Positions 37,101 through 46,170 of a stretch of 64,000 bases of DNA are shown one piece after another. The notes under the pieces were generated by a model. The model did no database searches. It had not been told where the DNA came from and worked only from the letters and a program-made list of their open reading frames with translations. Origin of the DNA: Onthophagus taurus. Taxonomy: Eukaryota > Arthropoda > Insecta > Coleoptera > Scarabaeidae. How positions within the stretch are numbered: position 1 is the stretch's first letter; each line of letters starts with the position of its first letter. Location: contig NC_091973.1 in NCBI RefSeq assembly GCF_036711975.1, positions 7,440,001 to 7,504,000 on the forward strand, read 5' to 3'. A program made the translations under genes and the position numbers.

Positions 37101-40070
37101 AATTTCTTGAAAGATTCTTTTAGAAATATCACCAATTATTAATTAAAGTATCCTCTTTTTAATGCAAAAAGCCGTTTTGAAAAATCACTTTTAGTGCTTG
37201 ATAAATAAATCTTTGAAATGATCGAAAATTTTTTCGAATTTTGCAATTTTCGCCGATTAAGTTTTAAAAATTCGTATAAAATCCATTTCTTGGAATATGA
37301 ATTTGAAAATTTTCCAAAGTGTTAATAAAAGTGTCCTCTTTCCAATGAACCAACTCGTTTTGAAAAATAACTTTTAGTTTTTGAGAAAACAATATTTGAA
37401 GTTTTGGTAAAATTTTCCATGTTACAATTTTTTTTGATATGTCGTTTATTTTTAATTATAAATAGTAAACATTATTCATGTATTTTAAGGATTTTGCAAA
37501 TGTTTTAATAGTGATTTTGACAATTCGGCTGAGGATGAGCTTAATGGCTCGAAACTTGTACCGTATAAATTAAAATTCTAGCAAGTAAGAAGTTTTTTAT
37601 TTTTCTTTCATATAAAATTTTCGATAACTAACGATATTACGGTAACGATATTTGAAATCGCTAATTATTAATTAAAGTATCCTCTTTTTAGAGTTGCTTC
37701 GTTAGTTAAATCAGCGTCAAAAAAGTTCATTTTGTATCTTGGATCCAAATAAGTTAACATATCTTATCAGCTTTCTTATTAATTTCATTTTTATTCAAAT
37801 ATCGCAATAATGTGGCAATGTAGGGTATCACTTCAGAAATGCATGAGTGTGGAGATAAGCTCGATTATTTTACACGTTATTTTTGCGATTGTTGCGAAAT
37901 CATGACGAATTTGATGTCCGTTTTCGAAAATTCAAAATGGAGGACACAAAATGGCGGGCGCATTTTTTTAAAGTGTACCCCCTTGTTAAAAATTTTAAAA
38001 ATTGTAAGAAATGAGGATAATTTTAAGGTGGATTTCTAGAAAAAAGGTTAATATCAAAAACAATAAATAAAAGAAATTAATCGATCGCAATTGATAATAA
38101 TATTAATAATAAAATAACTTAATAACTAAAATACAAAAGCAACTAATAATTAATTATAATTAATAATAACAAAATTAATAATAAATAATAATATAATTTG
38201 TAAGTAATTAACTTTTATTGTAAGATTGTTATTTTTAGTTGCTTTTGTATTTTAGTTATACTCTGATGAAGATCGAAAAAAACGATCGAAATATTAGTAT
38301 GAAAAAAAACAGTTTCTTTTTATAAAAAAGATCGTCTCACGAATAATTATTTAATATTTATATCAAAAACTACCACAAGTAGCCTACAAGTAGTGATGCA
38401 TGTAACAATCAAACCTTTCTTATTGTTAGCGCTACCCAGGATGAACGACGCTACCGGTTTGATTTATACTTTAAAATTAGTACAGCACATTTAATTATTG
38501 CAATATCATTGCAGAGTTCACACCAGTTATTGCAGTTTTTGAAACAAGTCTGCAGGGGTTTCGCATTTGAGGAAAACTGGTTGTGTATTAAAGACTGTAT
38601 TTTGAGGATGTTGTTTTGTAAATATAAATTTACATCTAATCTCATCTCACTACATCTCTGGTACTACTTGTATGCTAAGCTTCGCTTAAACAGCGATTTT
38701 TTGCGAAACTATATGGAATATCAAAATTCGCAAAATGAACAAAATTGCCGACACCCTCAAAAATCGGGTACTTTTACCAATTAACTTGCGATAAAAAGAA
38801 ATCATGGAGCCGAAAATTTTCAAATTCACATATGTTACATAGAAATGTTCAGTGGACATGGATAATAAATATTATTATTACCATAAGGCTTTTTAAATCG
38901 GCACGTTCTTCTGGATTTTTCTTAAGACATTTATCAACAAAATCTTTAAATTCATCACTGAAAATTCCTGATGGTAATTTGGGTGGAGGCTCATTCACTA
39001 TGTAATCTAAGAGTTCAAAAATAGCCATTGGTCTGGGTCCGTTTGTATGCCCGGGTGATTCCCCATCCGCTTTTGGTCCAAATATCGAAGCCAAAGTTCT
39101 CGCATCCGGTGGGGGAATCGGATACATTCCTATCGCCATCTCAACCAGTGATAAACCTAAGGACCATATATCACTTTGTACGGAATAATGAGTGCCTTGT
39201 AAACGTTCTGGCTGTTTAAAAAAAAATTTATTAAAAAATTCATCTTAAAAAAACATTTTTCTCCTTACAGACATGTAACTTCTTGTACCAACAAAAGAAT
39301 TAGCCATTGAATCAATTAACTGCCCAGAAACGCCAAAATCGCATATTTTGATTTCACCACTACTATTAATTAGAATATTACTGGGCTTAACATCTCGGTG
39401 CATAATCGAATGTTTCTCTCTCAAATAACTCAACCCCTTCAAAACTGCCAAAGTGATTTTACCAAGAATATTCTCTGGAATTCTAGAAGCTTTCTTCAAT
39501 ATTAAATCCAAAGACCCCGCATCCATATATTCCATACAAATACTAATTTCCCCATCGCTATAAAACGCGCCATAAAAACCGACGATATGCGCAAAATTAC
39601 AATCATGCAAAACTTTCAATTCGCGCTGAATTTGCTTTTTTATTGCTGGTTTCACTTCTAAGTGAATTAATTTTTTCGCCATTATGAGCCCTAAGACTTT
39701 ATGGCGAACTTTCATCACAACACCTCCATTTCCAGAACCAAGCTCCCCCAATTTTTCAAAATCATCATCGCTCAACTCGCCATCAATTTTCTCTTTTTGA
39801 CAAAGAAACTCTTCTATACGCTTTTTTTGCACATCATCCATATCTAATTCTTCTAAACGCGCTGTTAAGTTATCAATACTATTTCCACCCACTAAATTAT
39901 TAGGCCTAAAAAGTAATATTCAATTATTTATTTAATTAGTAATAATTTTAGTTATTTAATTTAACTTACGCTATTGATGCTTCTGGAAAAGCAACGTTTG
40001 TAGGTGTAACAGTTTGATTTTGATCGAGTAAACCCGGAGGTAAAGTGAGGTTAAGTTTATTCTTAGACAT
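31018..40070 (-). CDS. MAP kinase kinase (MEK1/2 type), 4 exons, 389 aa
   Basis: Exons: 39970-40070 (ATG at 40070-40068), 39269-39905, 38882-39211 and 31018-31119 (stop TGA at 31020-31018). The splice phases are consistent and the sum is 390 codons, close to fly and human MEK (about 395). It is a cytosolic dual-specificity kinase between Raf and ERK. Visible parts: an N-terminal docking-like basic stretch (MSKNKLNL), the Gly-rich loop [11 protein letters not shown], the lysine of AKKLIHLE, the catalytic loop [21 protein letters not shown], and the activation segment [13 protein letters not shown] with both Raf phospho-serines, then [17 protein letters not shown] Pro-rich insert (PIPPPDAR) sits in exon 3. 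The last exon encodes [20 protein letters not shown], the conserved MEK C-terminus, 7.8 kb from exon 3. That intron carries a hAT remnant, a Tc1 element, satellite C and hammerhead-like motifs. All key residues are intact. Fly orthologue is Dsor1. Confidence 0.95.
31560..32210 (+). mobile_element. hAT transposase remnant in the last Dsor1 intron
   Basis: Broken plus-strand frames give [10 protein letters not shown] near 31745 and, near 31955-32060, DPIIWSKDH, then a shifted [12 protein letters not shown] and [12 protein letters not shown], resembling the C-terminal dimerisation region of hAT transposases (DPLxWW, FPxLAxLAxxYL, PATSVPSERVFS). The words TTCGGCCGAA and CCATCCCTA near 32200-32225 look like a hAT terminus. 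Many frameshifts; dead. The left end is not identified. Confidence 0.6.
32226..33074. other. Dsor1 intron sequence, nothing identified
   Basis: AT-rich stretch between the hAT remnant and the Tc1 element. It holds one 77-codon open frame (32500-32733) without recognisable features. No repeats shared with the rest of the window were noticed. Confidence 0.5.
33077..34664 (+). mobile_element. Tc1-like DNA transposon of the IR/DR type in the Dsor1 intron
   Basis: Flanked by TA (33075-33076 and 34665-34666). Terminal repeats: CAGTGGGTCACTTAAGTATT at the left; CAGTAGGTCACTTATGTATT as reverse complement at the right. A second, inner pair with GTCACAAAAGTATTTGTACA lies about 180 bp inside each end (33260-33280 and 34463-34485), giving the four-site IR/DR layout of Tc1-family elements such as Minos and Sleeping Beauty. 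Length 1588 bp, typical for the family. It encodes a nearly complete transposase (next entry). Confidence 0.9.
33406..34424 (+). pseudogene. Tc1 transposase, lost start codon and one frameshift
   Basis: Two overlapping frames make up one ~340 aa DDE transposase. Part 1 (to about 33711) has the paired-like helix-turn-helix region ([19 protein letters not shown]) and the GRPR linker (RSGRPRILS). The frame shifts near 33695-33715. Part 2 has [13 protein letters not shown] (first Asp), [14 protein letters not shown] (second Asp) and [13 protein letters not shown] (third acidic residue, DD34E type), so the catalytic triad is intact. Upstream of [10 protein letters not shown] the in-frame codons are TGA GTC with no ATG, so the start is lost. 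Probably inactive but young. Confidence 0.88.
34700..37428. repeat. Satellite C, ~350 bp dimeric tandem repeat in the Dsor1 intron
   Basis: About eight units. AAAGTATCCTCTTTTTAATG recurs near 34717, 35038, 35388, 35739, 36090, 36438, 36796 and 37145 (about 350 bp apart, the first 321). Each unit is two diverged halves of ~175 bp: half one has GTATCCTCTTTTTAATG and GCCGTTTTGAAAAATCACTT; half two has GTGTCCTCTTTCCAATG and CCCGTTTTGAAAAATAACTT. A detached fragment is at 37660-37695. Units are highly similar, so the array is recent. Confidence 0.93.
37429..37660 (+). other. Insertion in satellite C carrying a hammerhead-like motif
   Basis: Non-satellite sequence between the main array and a detached satellite C fragment. 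At 37522-37568 it reads CGG, CTGAGGA, T, GAGC-loop-GCTC, GAAA, CTTG, TA, CCG: a hammerhead-type core with stem II of 4 bp, a tiny helix III and a possible stem I CGG/CCG. An extra T between the core and stem II departs from the consensus. Penelope-like retroelements carry such minimal hammerheads; no Penelope protein is visible here. Confidence 0.4.
38122..38259. repeat. 25 bp perfect inverted repeat
   Basis: ATAACTAAAATACAAAAGC plus AACTAA at 38122-38146 is the exact reverse complement of 38235-38259, with an 88 base AT-rich spacer. The right arm runs straight into the hammerhead-like motif that follows. Confidence 0.8.
38256..38301 (+). other. Second hammerhead-like motif
   Basis: Order on the plus strand: ATACT (stem I), CTGATGA (exact core), A, GATCG-AAAAAAA-CGATC (stem II, 5 bp perfect), GAAA (exact core), TA, TT, then AGTAT, which pairs with ATACT (stem I, 5 bp perfect). 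Helix III would be almost absent, as in Penelope-type minimal hammerheads. The extra A before stem II is a departure from consensus. Seen in sequence; activity is inference. Confidence 0.45.
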
Positions 40071-40719
40071 TTTAATCGTCGAAATTCGCCTTATTTAAAT
40101 CCCCGTTTATGTTTTCAAACAAATACTTAATAATCTACATGGTCTGAAAAAAAATCAGACTTTTAACACCCGCATTTATTTCCTTAGCCCCACCCGGAAT
40201 AAAAATGGAAAAAATAAAAACCCACCTAAGCGAAGGCACCGTCTAAACTCTTAACGGGGTTTCCATTAATTCCATTCCATTCGGTTCAACGAACGTCGAA
40301 AACACGACGAAACGTACACAGAACCAGAAAGACACTACCGTCACGTTGCCGAGCACTCTGCGCTACTGGAAACCATAAAATAATAAAAAGGAAAGGAAAC
40401 GTCGTTAACCGACTTACAGGACGTACTGTAGACGGTAGATCATTGCAGAACACTGTAAAAGTCAAAGTTGCGAATAAGAGGTTGTCTCATTTTCTCATAT
40501 ATACGTCACCAAATTCTCCCTAACACGTAAGCATGACGTCACCACTTCCACACAATCCATATAAATAAATAATAAAAAAAACCTTTAACTTTATTAATAC
40601 TTAAATTAATGAATTAATTTAAATTTCCTTCTTACATATTTTTTTTGAGGTTGTTAATACTGCTAAAAGATGGCGGTAGTAACTTCATTTTCGTAATTGT
40701 GTTGTATAATGTAATTAAA
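40071..40719 (-). promoter_or_regulatory. 5' flank of Dsor1
   Basis: Upstream of the Dsor1 ATG on the minus strand. Single-copy looking sequence of mixed composition up to about 40560, with several CG-containing words, consistent with 5' UTR and promoter. No defined motif or start site can be chosen. From 40560 it becomes AT-rich and at about 40720 LINE sequence starts. Confidence 0.4.
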
Positions 40720-41181
40720 GATGGAGGAGTTCGAAAATTAGCCTAGAAATATCGCGGACAACATCGTACTGATAAGCAGCGACCGAAAAAAGTTGAATCT
40801 AAGGATGAAGCTTCAAAAGATAAAACTCTTGAGTCTTAAGAATCTTGAGAAAATGATTTTAAAACTTATTAGTTGCAGTAGACGTCAAAAACGCCTTCGG
40901 ATTAGCCCCCTGGGAAAAAATAGTGGAAGCGTTGCAAAAAAAAGGAATCTATTGAATATCATTAAAGATTACCTAAGCGAACGAGATATTGAATATGATG
41001 GACACACATACAAGATGAGTAGAGGAGTGCCATACTGGAACCAATACTATGGAATGTCTTCTTTGATCAGCTACTGGTACAAGAACAGAGAGAAAACCTA
41101 GATGAGGGAAAACTCTTCGCATATGCAGATGATTTGACCATAGTGATCAGTGGATGGGAGGTCGAGGACATGCGCCAAAAT
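40720..41181 (+). mobile_element. R1-clade LINE fragment (left part of an interrupted copy)
   Basis: Read with frameshifts, the plus strand gives VDVKNAFGLAPWEKIVEAL near 40875-40935, YLSERDIEYDGHTYKMSRGV near 40968-41027, ILWNVFFDQLL near 41045-41075 and KLFAYADDLTIVISGWEVED near 41110-41170. This is an R1-type palm domain with the YADD box, similar to the element at 21.5-24.0 kb. It stops at GCCAAAAT (41174-41181) and continues after 46171. The first ~90 bases (40750-40840) resemble RTE-type sequence found at 49.6 kb. Confidence 0.8.
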
Positions 41182-41235
41182 CGAGGGGTAAACCGCTAGT
41201 TCAAATTTTGTGCACCTACTTCCCCTTTCACATAT

Positions 41236-44200
41236 CGCTCACCGGCGACAATAGTGACAACTCAAAATTAAACTTTGTGGAGAAATCTCAATTTAAAGTT
41301 TTGGATATTTTTCTCCCCATGTTCTAAACGTCATTTGATTAAGTTCAATGAAATTGGCAGTGATTATTAATTAGTTTTTACGGTCTAAAATAGTGGGAAA
41401 TTTCAAAATGTTTTTTCTTTTTTAAAAAAGTCCATATTTGTAAGATATGCCACTATTGTCTAAACTACATGGCATAGTGTTGGGAAACAAATTTTGAAAA
41501 GTGCTACAAAAATGTTAATATTCAACAAGTTTCTTTATTTTATTGGAACAAAGAAAATTAAAGGAAAAATACAGATGGAAAGTATACAAAAAAATCAATT
41601 TTGGCGTCTAGTCATTCATTTCACTCTGAACTTAAACTAGTATAAAAGTAACTGTGGCATTTCTTTATAGCGTTGGTTTTCACTAAATACATCAGATCCT
41701 CATATTTTTTTTTAGCAATAGGTAGAGGATTACTGTAAACTTTTTTCATTTCAAAACCTGAAAAAGTGGAGAGAAGCGTCCTTGAACGTCTTCCACTAAT
41801 TAATTTGACTTCTTTAAAATCTGGGCACTTAAAAGATGTCTTATAAAAAAACGAGTCTAAGTGACTTTTCTCAACCCTAATTACTGAGGCGTCAGCCATT
41901 TTGAAAGTCTCTCCGTCTGTGTTTTTTTGAAAATTTACAGTGGTTTGTTCAGTTAAGTGCTTTAAGTCAAAAAAGTCTTCATGCGACAGCTCTATAACGT
42001 TATAAGGTTTGCCAGTTTTTTTTGAGGTTTGTATTATAGCTGTATACTGAGGTGGCATATAAATGGGACCTGATTTTAAAGCCCTTTTGACGTTTCTTTC
42101 TATTAAAGAATGGACGTTGTCGCCCTCATTCTGCGTATGCCCAGTAATAAGGTATTTATGATTAATTGCTTTGATTTTATAATTAGCTACGGCATACAAA
42201 TAAGCTGCAATGATGAATTTGTTTTTTTGTTGGCCTGTACAATTATCAGAATAGAATACTATTTCAAGATTGTCATTATTACAGACAGCAGCTTTTTCTT
42301 TTAAGTAGTGCAATAAACATGTTCCTATTTCAATTGCTCCTCTCTTCCCTTGTCCCTCATGCCACAAGTAACAGTTTACAGATCCTTGTCTTTTTTGAGT
42401 AAGATCTGCCACCGTAAAATTGTAAGTTGACAATTTGGATCTGTAATAAAACGATGAGACTTGCCCGTTAGGAGTTGGTAGAGTAGCCTGCAAATCGAAA
42501 CAAGCAACTTGATACAAGGAAGAACTTCTCTCTTTGTCTGTTTTCTTTTCTTCCCTGCTCAATTCTTTTTCTTCAATGTGGGAGTTGTTTGTCTTCTAAC
42601 TTTTTCTTCTCTTCTTCACTAGAATTTTCAAAAGTGACACAAGCTTGGCACTGATCTATATTTAAATTCGTGATTAAAGATATTTCTGTACATCGTTAAA
42701 TTTGCAAAAGGTTTTCCCTGGTTTTCGCATTCAGTTTTATAATGACGATGTAACTGAGCAATGGTCTTACTTCCTTCGATATACAGTTTTTCAGAATGCT
42801 TTCTTGTATAATGACTCTCGATGGTAAGAATAGAGGAGATGTGAGCCCGAACACCTTCTTTTATACTCTTGTCAACTTCTTTATGGTTAGAATGTTTTCC
42901 TCTGTTATCTTCGCTCAAAGTACAATTTTTAATTTTATTGTTCGGATGCAGCGCGCAGTAATACCCAGGGTTGCTATGAAAAATGTTTTACAGACTCTCA
43001 ATTTCTTACCATCTTTTATGAAAAAAAAAAGCATGATTTGCAGCCCTGCTTTCGGTATTGCGTGGATACTTGTATGTAGGGTTAACTTCTTGCATAAGTG
43101 ATAGAATGTAAGTACGTTGTTTTACAATATCACCCATGTCCCAACAGTTTTGAAACAAAAACAACCTTTCTTCTTCAGTAAATTTGGTGCTGCATTTCTG
43201 TTTGCACTTAGAATCATCACATGGTGGTTTTATTTGTCGTCTTGCAACTTCTAATCCTTTTCCCAACGTTTTGTACGATTTTCCAGAGTTTCTCAAACGT
43301 TTAGCACGGAACTTTTTCCAGTCTGATGGTTCTGCTTTTCTTTTCCTTGTTCTTTTCTTCTTAACGTCTATTTTGTCTGATGATTCAACAGTATCCGTGT
43401 TATAATTCGGATCTTTAATTGAATCATCTGATGAATAGGGTTCACTGTCAGACGAGTCACTCGATGAAGATGAAGATGAAGAATCGTCTGAATCGTATTG
43501 TTCTTCCTCGTCATCTTGCTTGCTTTTATCTGAAATTTGCGTAGGTTCACTGTTAATAACATCAAAAAATGAAAAAAAGCGCAGTTTACCACTAAGTCTA
43601 AGCAGTTGTTGTTGTGCTCCAGGAGCTACATTTTCTTTAACATCAAGAATGATAATATTTTGATCATTTTGAACATTAACGTCCATATTATCGTTAGCAC
43701 TTAGAATAGTGGAATATTGTTTATTCCTATCAAACGTGTGACCTAAAATTGTATACATTAATGGGTATTTATACGTATAATTGTTAAATCACAATGTACC
43801 TGCATTTTCTTTCAAAGCGTGGAAAGATGGTTTATCTTTTGTGTCTATAGTTGGTCCACTGTGAAGCACTTGCGTAAACGTTTCTGCAAAAAGATACTCA
43901 CCAAGTTAATGTTATCCCTATATTTACTATGAAGTCTAAAAAAAATTACCACAGGTTTCAGAAGATGGAATTGCAGGGGGATTGAGACAGCAGTTAAAAT
44001 AGAAGCTTTCCACTGTTCACTTTGTTGTGGGTCTCGTTGCTTAATAGCAGTATTATTTTTCAGCCTAAAAATTGCATTGCATTTATTCAATATTTTTTTA
44101 TTAACTTTTCTGGAATTTATTATTTCATACTTTATTCCAATGATTGACAACATCTTCTCTCCTCTCCCACCTTTTGTGCCAAGAGTGCTATCCATTTTCT

Positions 44201-44696
44201 ATAATTTATTACCATTTATCATAAACCACAAAACGACGCACAATGGTCTATACCGGCACAGCTAAGAAAACGACTTTAAATCTTCAGGCAATATCGTCAT
44301 AAGTCAAAATAATCATCACACTATACACTACCTATACTGGCACATTTAACGAAAGTGGCCAACAACACAAAGTCTAGAGTGGCATAAATCAAAATGTGCC
44401 GCTAATGCATACTCAAATCGATGCTACTTCTTCAGATGTGTCACTAGTGCTTACACAAAACAGGACTTTACCTCAAACATGCAACGGCACACTAAAAATA
44501 TGCCACTATTGAAGTAACAGGATTGGTGGAACACATGAAATGCATTAATGACACATTGTGCCATCTAGGACGGACTATTCGAACTAATATTACACCAGTG
44601 TTGATGGACGAAACTGCATCAAATTTTATATTTATACTTGTGTTTAAAGGCATTTTGTATTTTTTTGAGATGTGCCACTATTGTCGCCGGTGAGCG
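41236..44696 (-). mobile_element. Inner DNA transposon (DUF7869-like transposase) nested in the outer one
   Basis: CGCTCACCGGCGACAATAGTG at 41236-41256 is the exact reverse complement of 44676-44696. ATAT lies outside both ends (41232-41235, 44697-44700), either a 4 bp target duplication or the tip of the terminal repeat. Further partial inverted homology follows inside (GACAACTCAAAA against GCACATCTCAAAA). The element is 3461 bp and encodes a multi-exon protein on the minus strand. The element interrupts the subterminal minisatellite of the outer transposon. A 4 bp target and this protein type would suit a Sola-like superfamily, but that is a guess. Confidence 0.8.
41621..44195 (-). pseudogene. 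Putative transposase with DUF7869-like core, broken by frameshifts
   Basis: Minus-strand pieces in order: 44195 down to ~43950 (MDSTLGTKGGRGEKM ... DPQQSEQW), a small exon near 43810-43885 (ETFTQVLHSGPTIDTKDKPS) with GT-AG borders, 43758-43006 (acidic Ser-rich stretch with SSSSSSSDSSDSE, then the basic KKKRTRKRK and a Cys cluster DDSKCKQKC), 42918-42628 (HSNHKEVD ... YRNIFNHEF), and 42562-41621 with NLEIVFYSDNCTGQQKNKFI, HKYLITGHTQNEGDNVHS and IERNVKRAL. The SDNCxGQxKN and GHTxNExD boxes are what I know from DUF7869 proteins of insect repeats, with candidate catalytic Asp residues. Frame breaks: one in a poly-A run at 43020-43030 and one near 42665-42680, where the other frame gives NIDQCQACVTF. 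The first start is a guess. Annotated databases usually list such proteins as uncharacterised. Confidence 0.7.
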
Positions 44697-44923
44697 ATAT
44701 ATTTCTTATACTTCCTACTTATATTCCTAGTATTTCTCCGTACTTCCCCGTAATTCCTCTTACATACACGTACCTCCTCTCCCTTCGGACGGCATATCCA
44801 CGTGTGTATTTAAGTAAAACACCCAAATAAAAGTCAATAAAAATTAACATATATTCTTTGGCAAATAAAAACATTGAGTTTTTCTATATAAAAACAGAAA
44901 ATAATAATACTGACAAAACAGAT

Positions 44924-45709
44924 TTAAAGCTTTTTATAATTTTGTTTGAAAGCTTTGTATAATTTCTTTATTTCTACATCATCATGTCTGCTAATTTGAA
45001 ATATGCCGTTACCAAGTAAATTAATGGGACCGTAAAATACATACTCTTCATCTACAACCGCGATGTCTGGTGTTTTTGGCCATACAAAAAAATCCAAATC
45101 TTGTCGTAAGATTTTGCAACTTTGACCACAAAAGCAAGTCACAGTGCAAGAAAAATGTTTATCTAATCCTTTTTGAATTTTTAGGCTTATACCATTACAT
45201 TTTGATTCAAATATTAACCATTGTTCCTGACTAACTTTTGTTTTAAGCCAGCACTTAAGAGCTTTTAATATAACGCACTTTTCTGTTTCCTGATCTGTAG
45301 CTGCAGTCTCACTTAATGGTTGTGGTGAGGGGTGTGGTAATGTCTGCTCAGAAATGTTTTCAATTATGTCGGTTTGCGTAGACTGAGTCGATATTTTTCT
45401 CTCGTATTTGCATTTATAAAATTTGGAAATTAAAACTATTTGTTTTTTCGTGGCAGATAGCAATTTAAATTGCTGCGGATTATTTTTAAAAATCCCGCAA
45501 AACAAATTTTTTTCTTCCAAAGTTAGTAATTCATGGTAGTCATTTCTAATAAATGCTTCTATTTTTTCTAGACCATTTTCGTCAATCGTACCAAGCAGCA
45601 CCTCATTATCAAATCCGCTAATAATAAGAATTTCCTTAACATTTTCATTTAATTGAAATTGTAGAAAACTTTCGGCCTCTTGAAAACAGCGATAGCGATT
45701 TGCCGTCAT
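44924..45709 (-). CDS. 261 aa protein of unknown family in the outer transposon
   Basis: A single open frame, ATG at 45709-45707, TAA-side end at 44924. I do not recognise the family. Visible: a mostly polar, helical N-terminal half (EAESFLQFQLNENVKEILI ... LTLEEKNLFCGIFK), a Ser/Thr/Pro-rich linker (STQSTQTDI, HPSPQPLSE) around residues 118-140, and a C-terminal half with SQEQWLIFESKCNG, a Cys-rich FSCTVTCFCGQSCK patch and ISRHDDVEIKKLYKAF. The Cys patch could bind metal but may be structural. It lacks signal peptide, membrane helix and an obvious DDE triad. It is intact, while neighbouring TE genes are broken, which suggests recent activity. It could be an accessory protein of the transposon, a DNA-binding protein, or part of a larger spliced transposase. 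Confidence 0.6.
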   Translation of the reverse strand: MTANRYRCFQEAESFLQFQLNENVKEILIISGFDNEVLLGTIDENGLEKIEAFIRNDYHELLTLEEKNLFCGIFKNNPQQFKLLSATKKQIVLISKFYKCKYERKISTQSTQTDIIENISEQTLPHPSPQPLSETAATDQETEKCVILKALKCWLKTKVSQEQWLIFESKCNGISLKIQKGLDKHFSCTVTCFCGQSCKILRQDLDFFVWPKTPDIAVVDEEYVFYGPINLLGNGIFQISRHDDVEIKKLYKAFKQNYKKL

Positions 45710-45959
45710 CCTGGCGCCTAATACAAAACAGAATTTACGAGCGAATTTAGCACCATTGACTCTTCACGATATGTTAATATAAATTTAAATTTTAATATGA
45801 TACTCATTCAATCGTACCTTTGAATGAAAACGATGCTTCTACTAGTAACAATTCACACACCCTTTATGAAACAGAAACTGCGCACCTAATACTAGATCTA
45901 GCTTGTTTATGGAACATCGTAACTTCGATCGTTAGATATCGTGTTTAATCGTGTTCGAT

Positions 45960-46155
45960 CGTGTTTCAATATATCCCCAAATTTCCCTAAATAATTTCCC
46001 GTACTGCCCCAAACTTCCTCGATAATTCCCCGTAATTCCTTGTACTTCCCCGTAATTACTCGCATCTCCCCATAATTCCCCAGACTTCCCCGTAATTCGT
46101 CGAACTTCCCCATAATTTCTCCGCATTTCCCCTATTTTGTACACCTACTTCCCCA
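45960..46155. repeat. Subterminal minisatellite of the outer transposon
   Basis: Tandem degenerate units of about 15-18 bases of the form CTTCCCCGTAATTCC (for example near 46013, 46046, 46084 and 46106). Related units lie at 44701-44790, on the other side of the inner element. TTTTGTRCACCTACTTCCCC occurs near both transposon ends in the same orientation (41205-41224 and 46135-46154). Such subterminal arrays are commonly transposase binding sites. Confidence 0.75.
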
Positions 46156-46170
46156 GCGGTTTACCCCTCG

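Larger units (their letters stand above)
41182..46170. mobile_element. Outer DNA transposon with 8 bp target duplication GCCAAAAT
   Basis: CGAGGGGTAAACCGCT begins at 41182 and its exact reverse complement ends at 46170. GCCAAAAT lies directly outside both ends (41174-41181 and 46171-46178), and the R1 reading continues across the duplication (KTEAVLLKS follows), proving the insertion. Without the nested 3.46 kb element, the transposon is about 1.5 kb. It carries one 261-codon gene (44924-45709, minus) and subterminal minisatellites of CTTCCCCGTAATTCC-like units on both sides, in the same orientation. An 8 bp duplication is typical of hAT, P and KDZ/Zisupton-like groups; the encoded protein does not show a DDE core that I recognise, so the class is open and it may be non-autonomous. 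Confidence 0.85.

Noticed and set aside
45907-46144. Two overlapping minus-strand frames rich in Gly, Glu and Tyr repeats
   Set aside because: They are translations of the subterminal minisatellite of the outer transposon.
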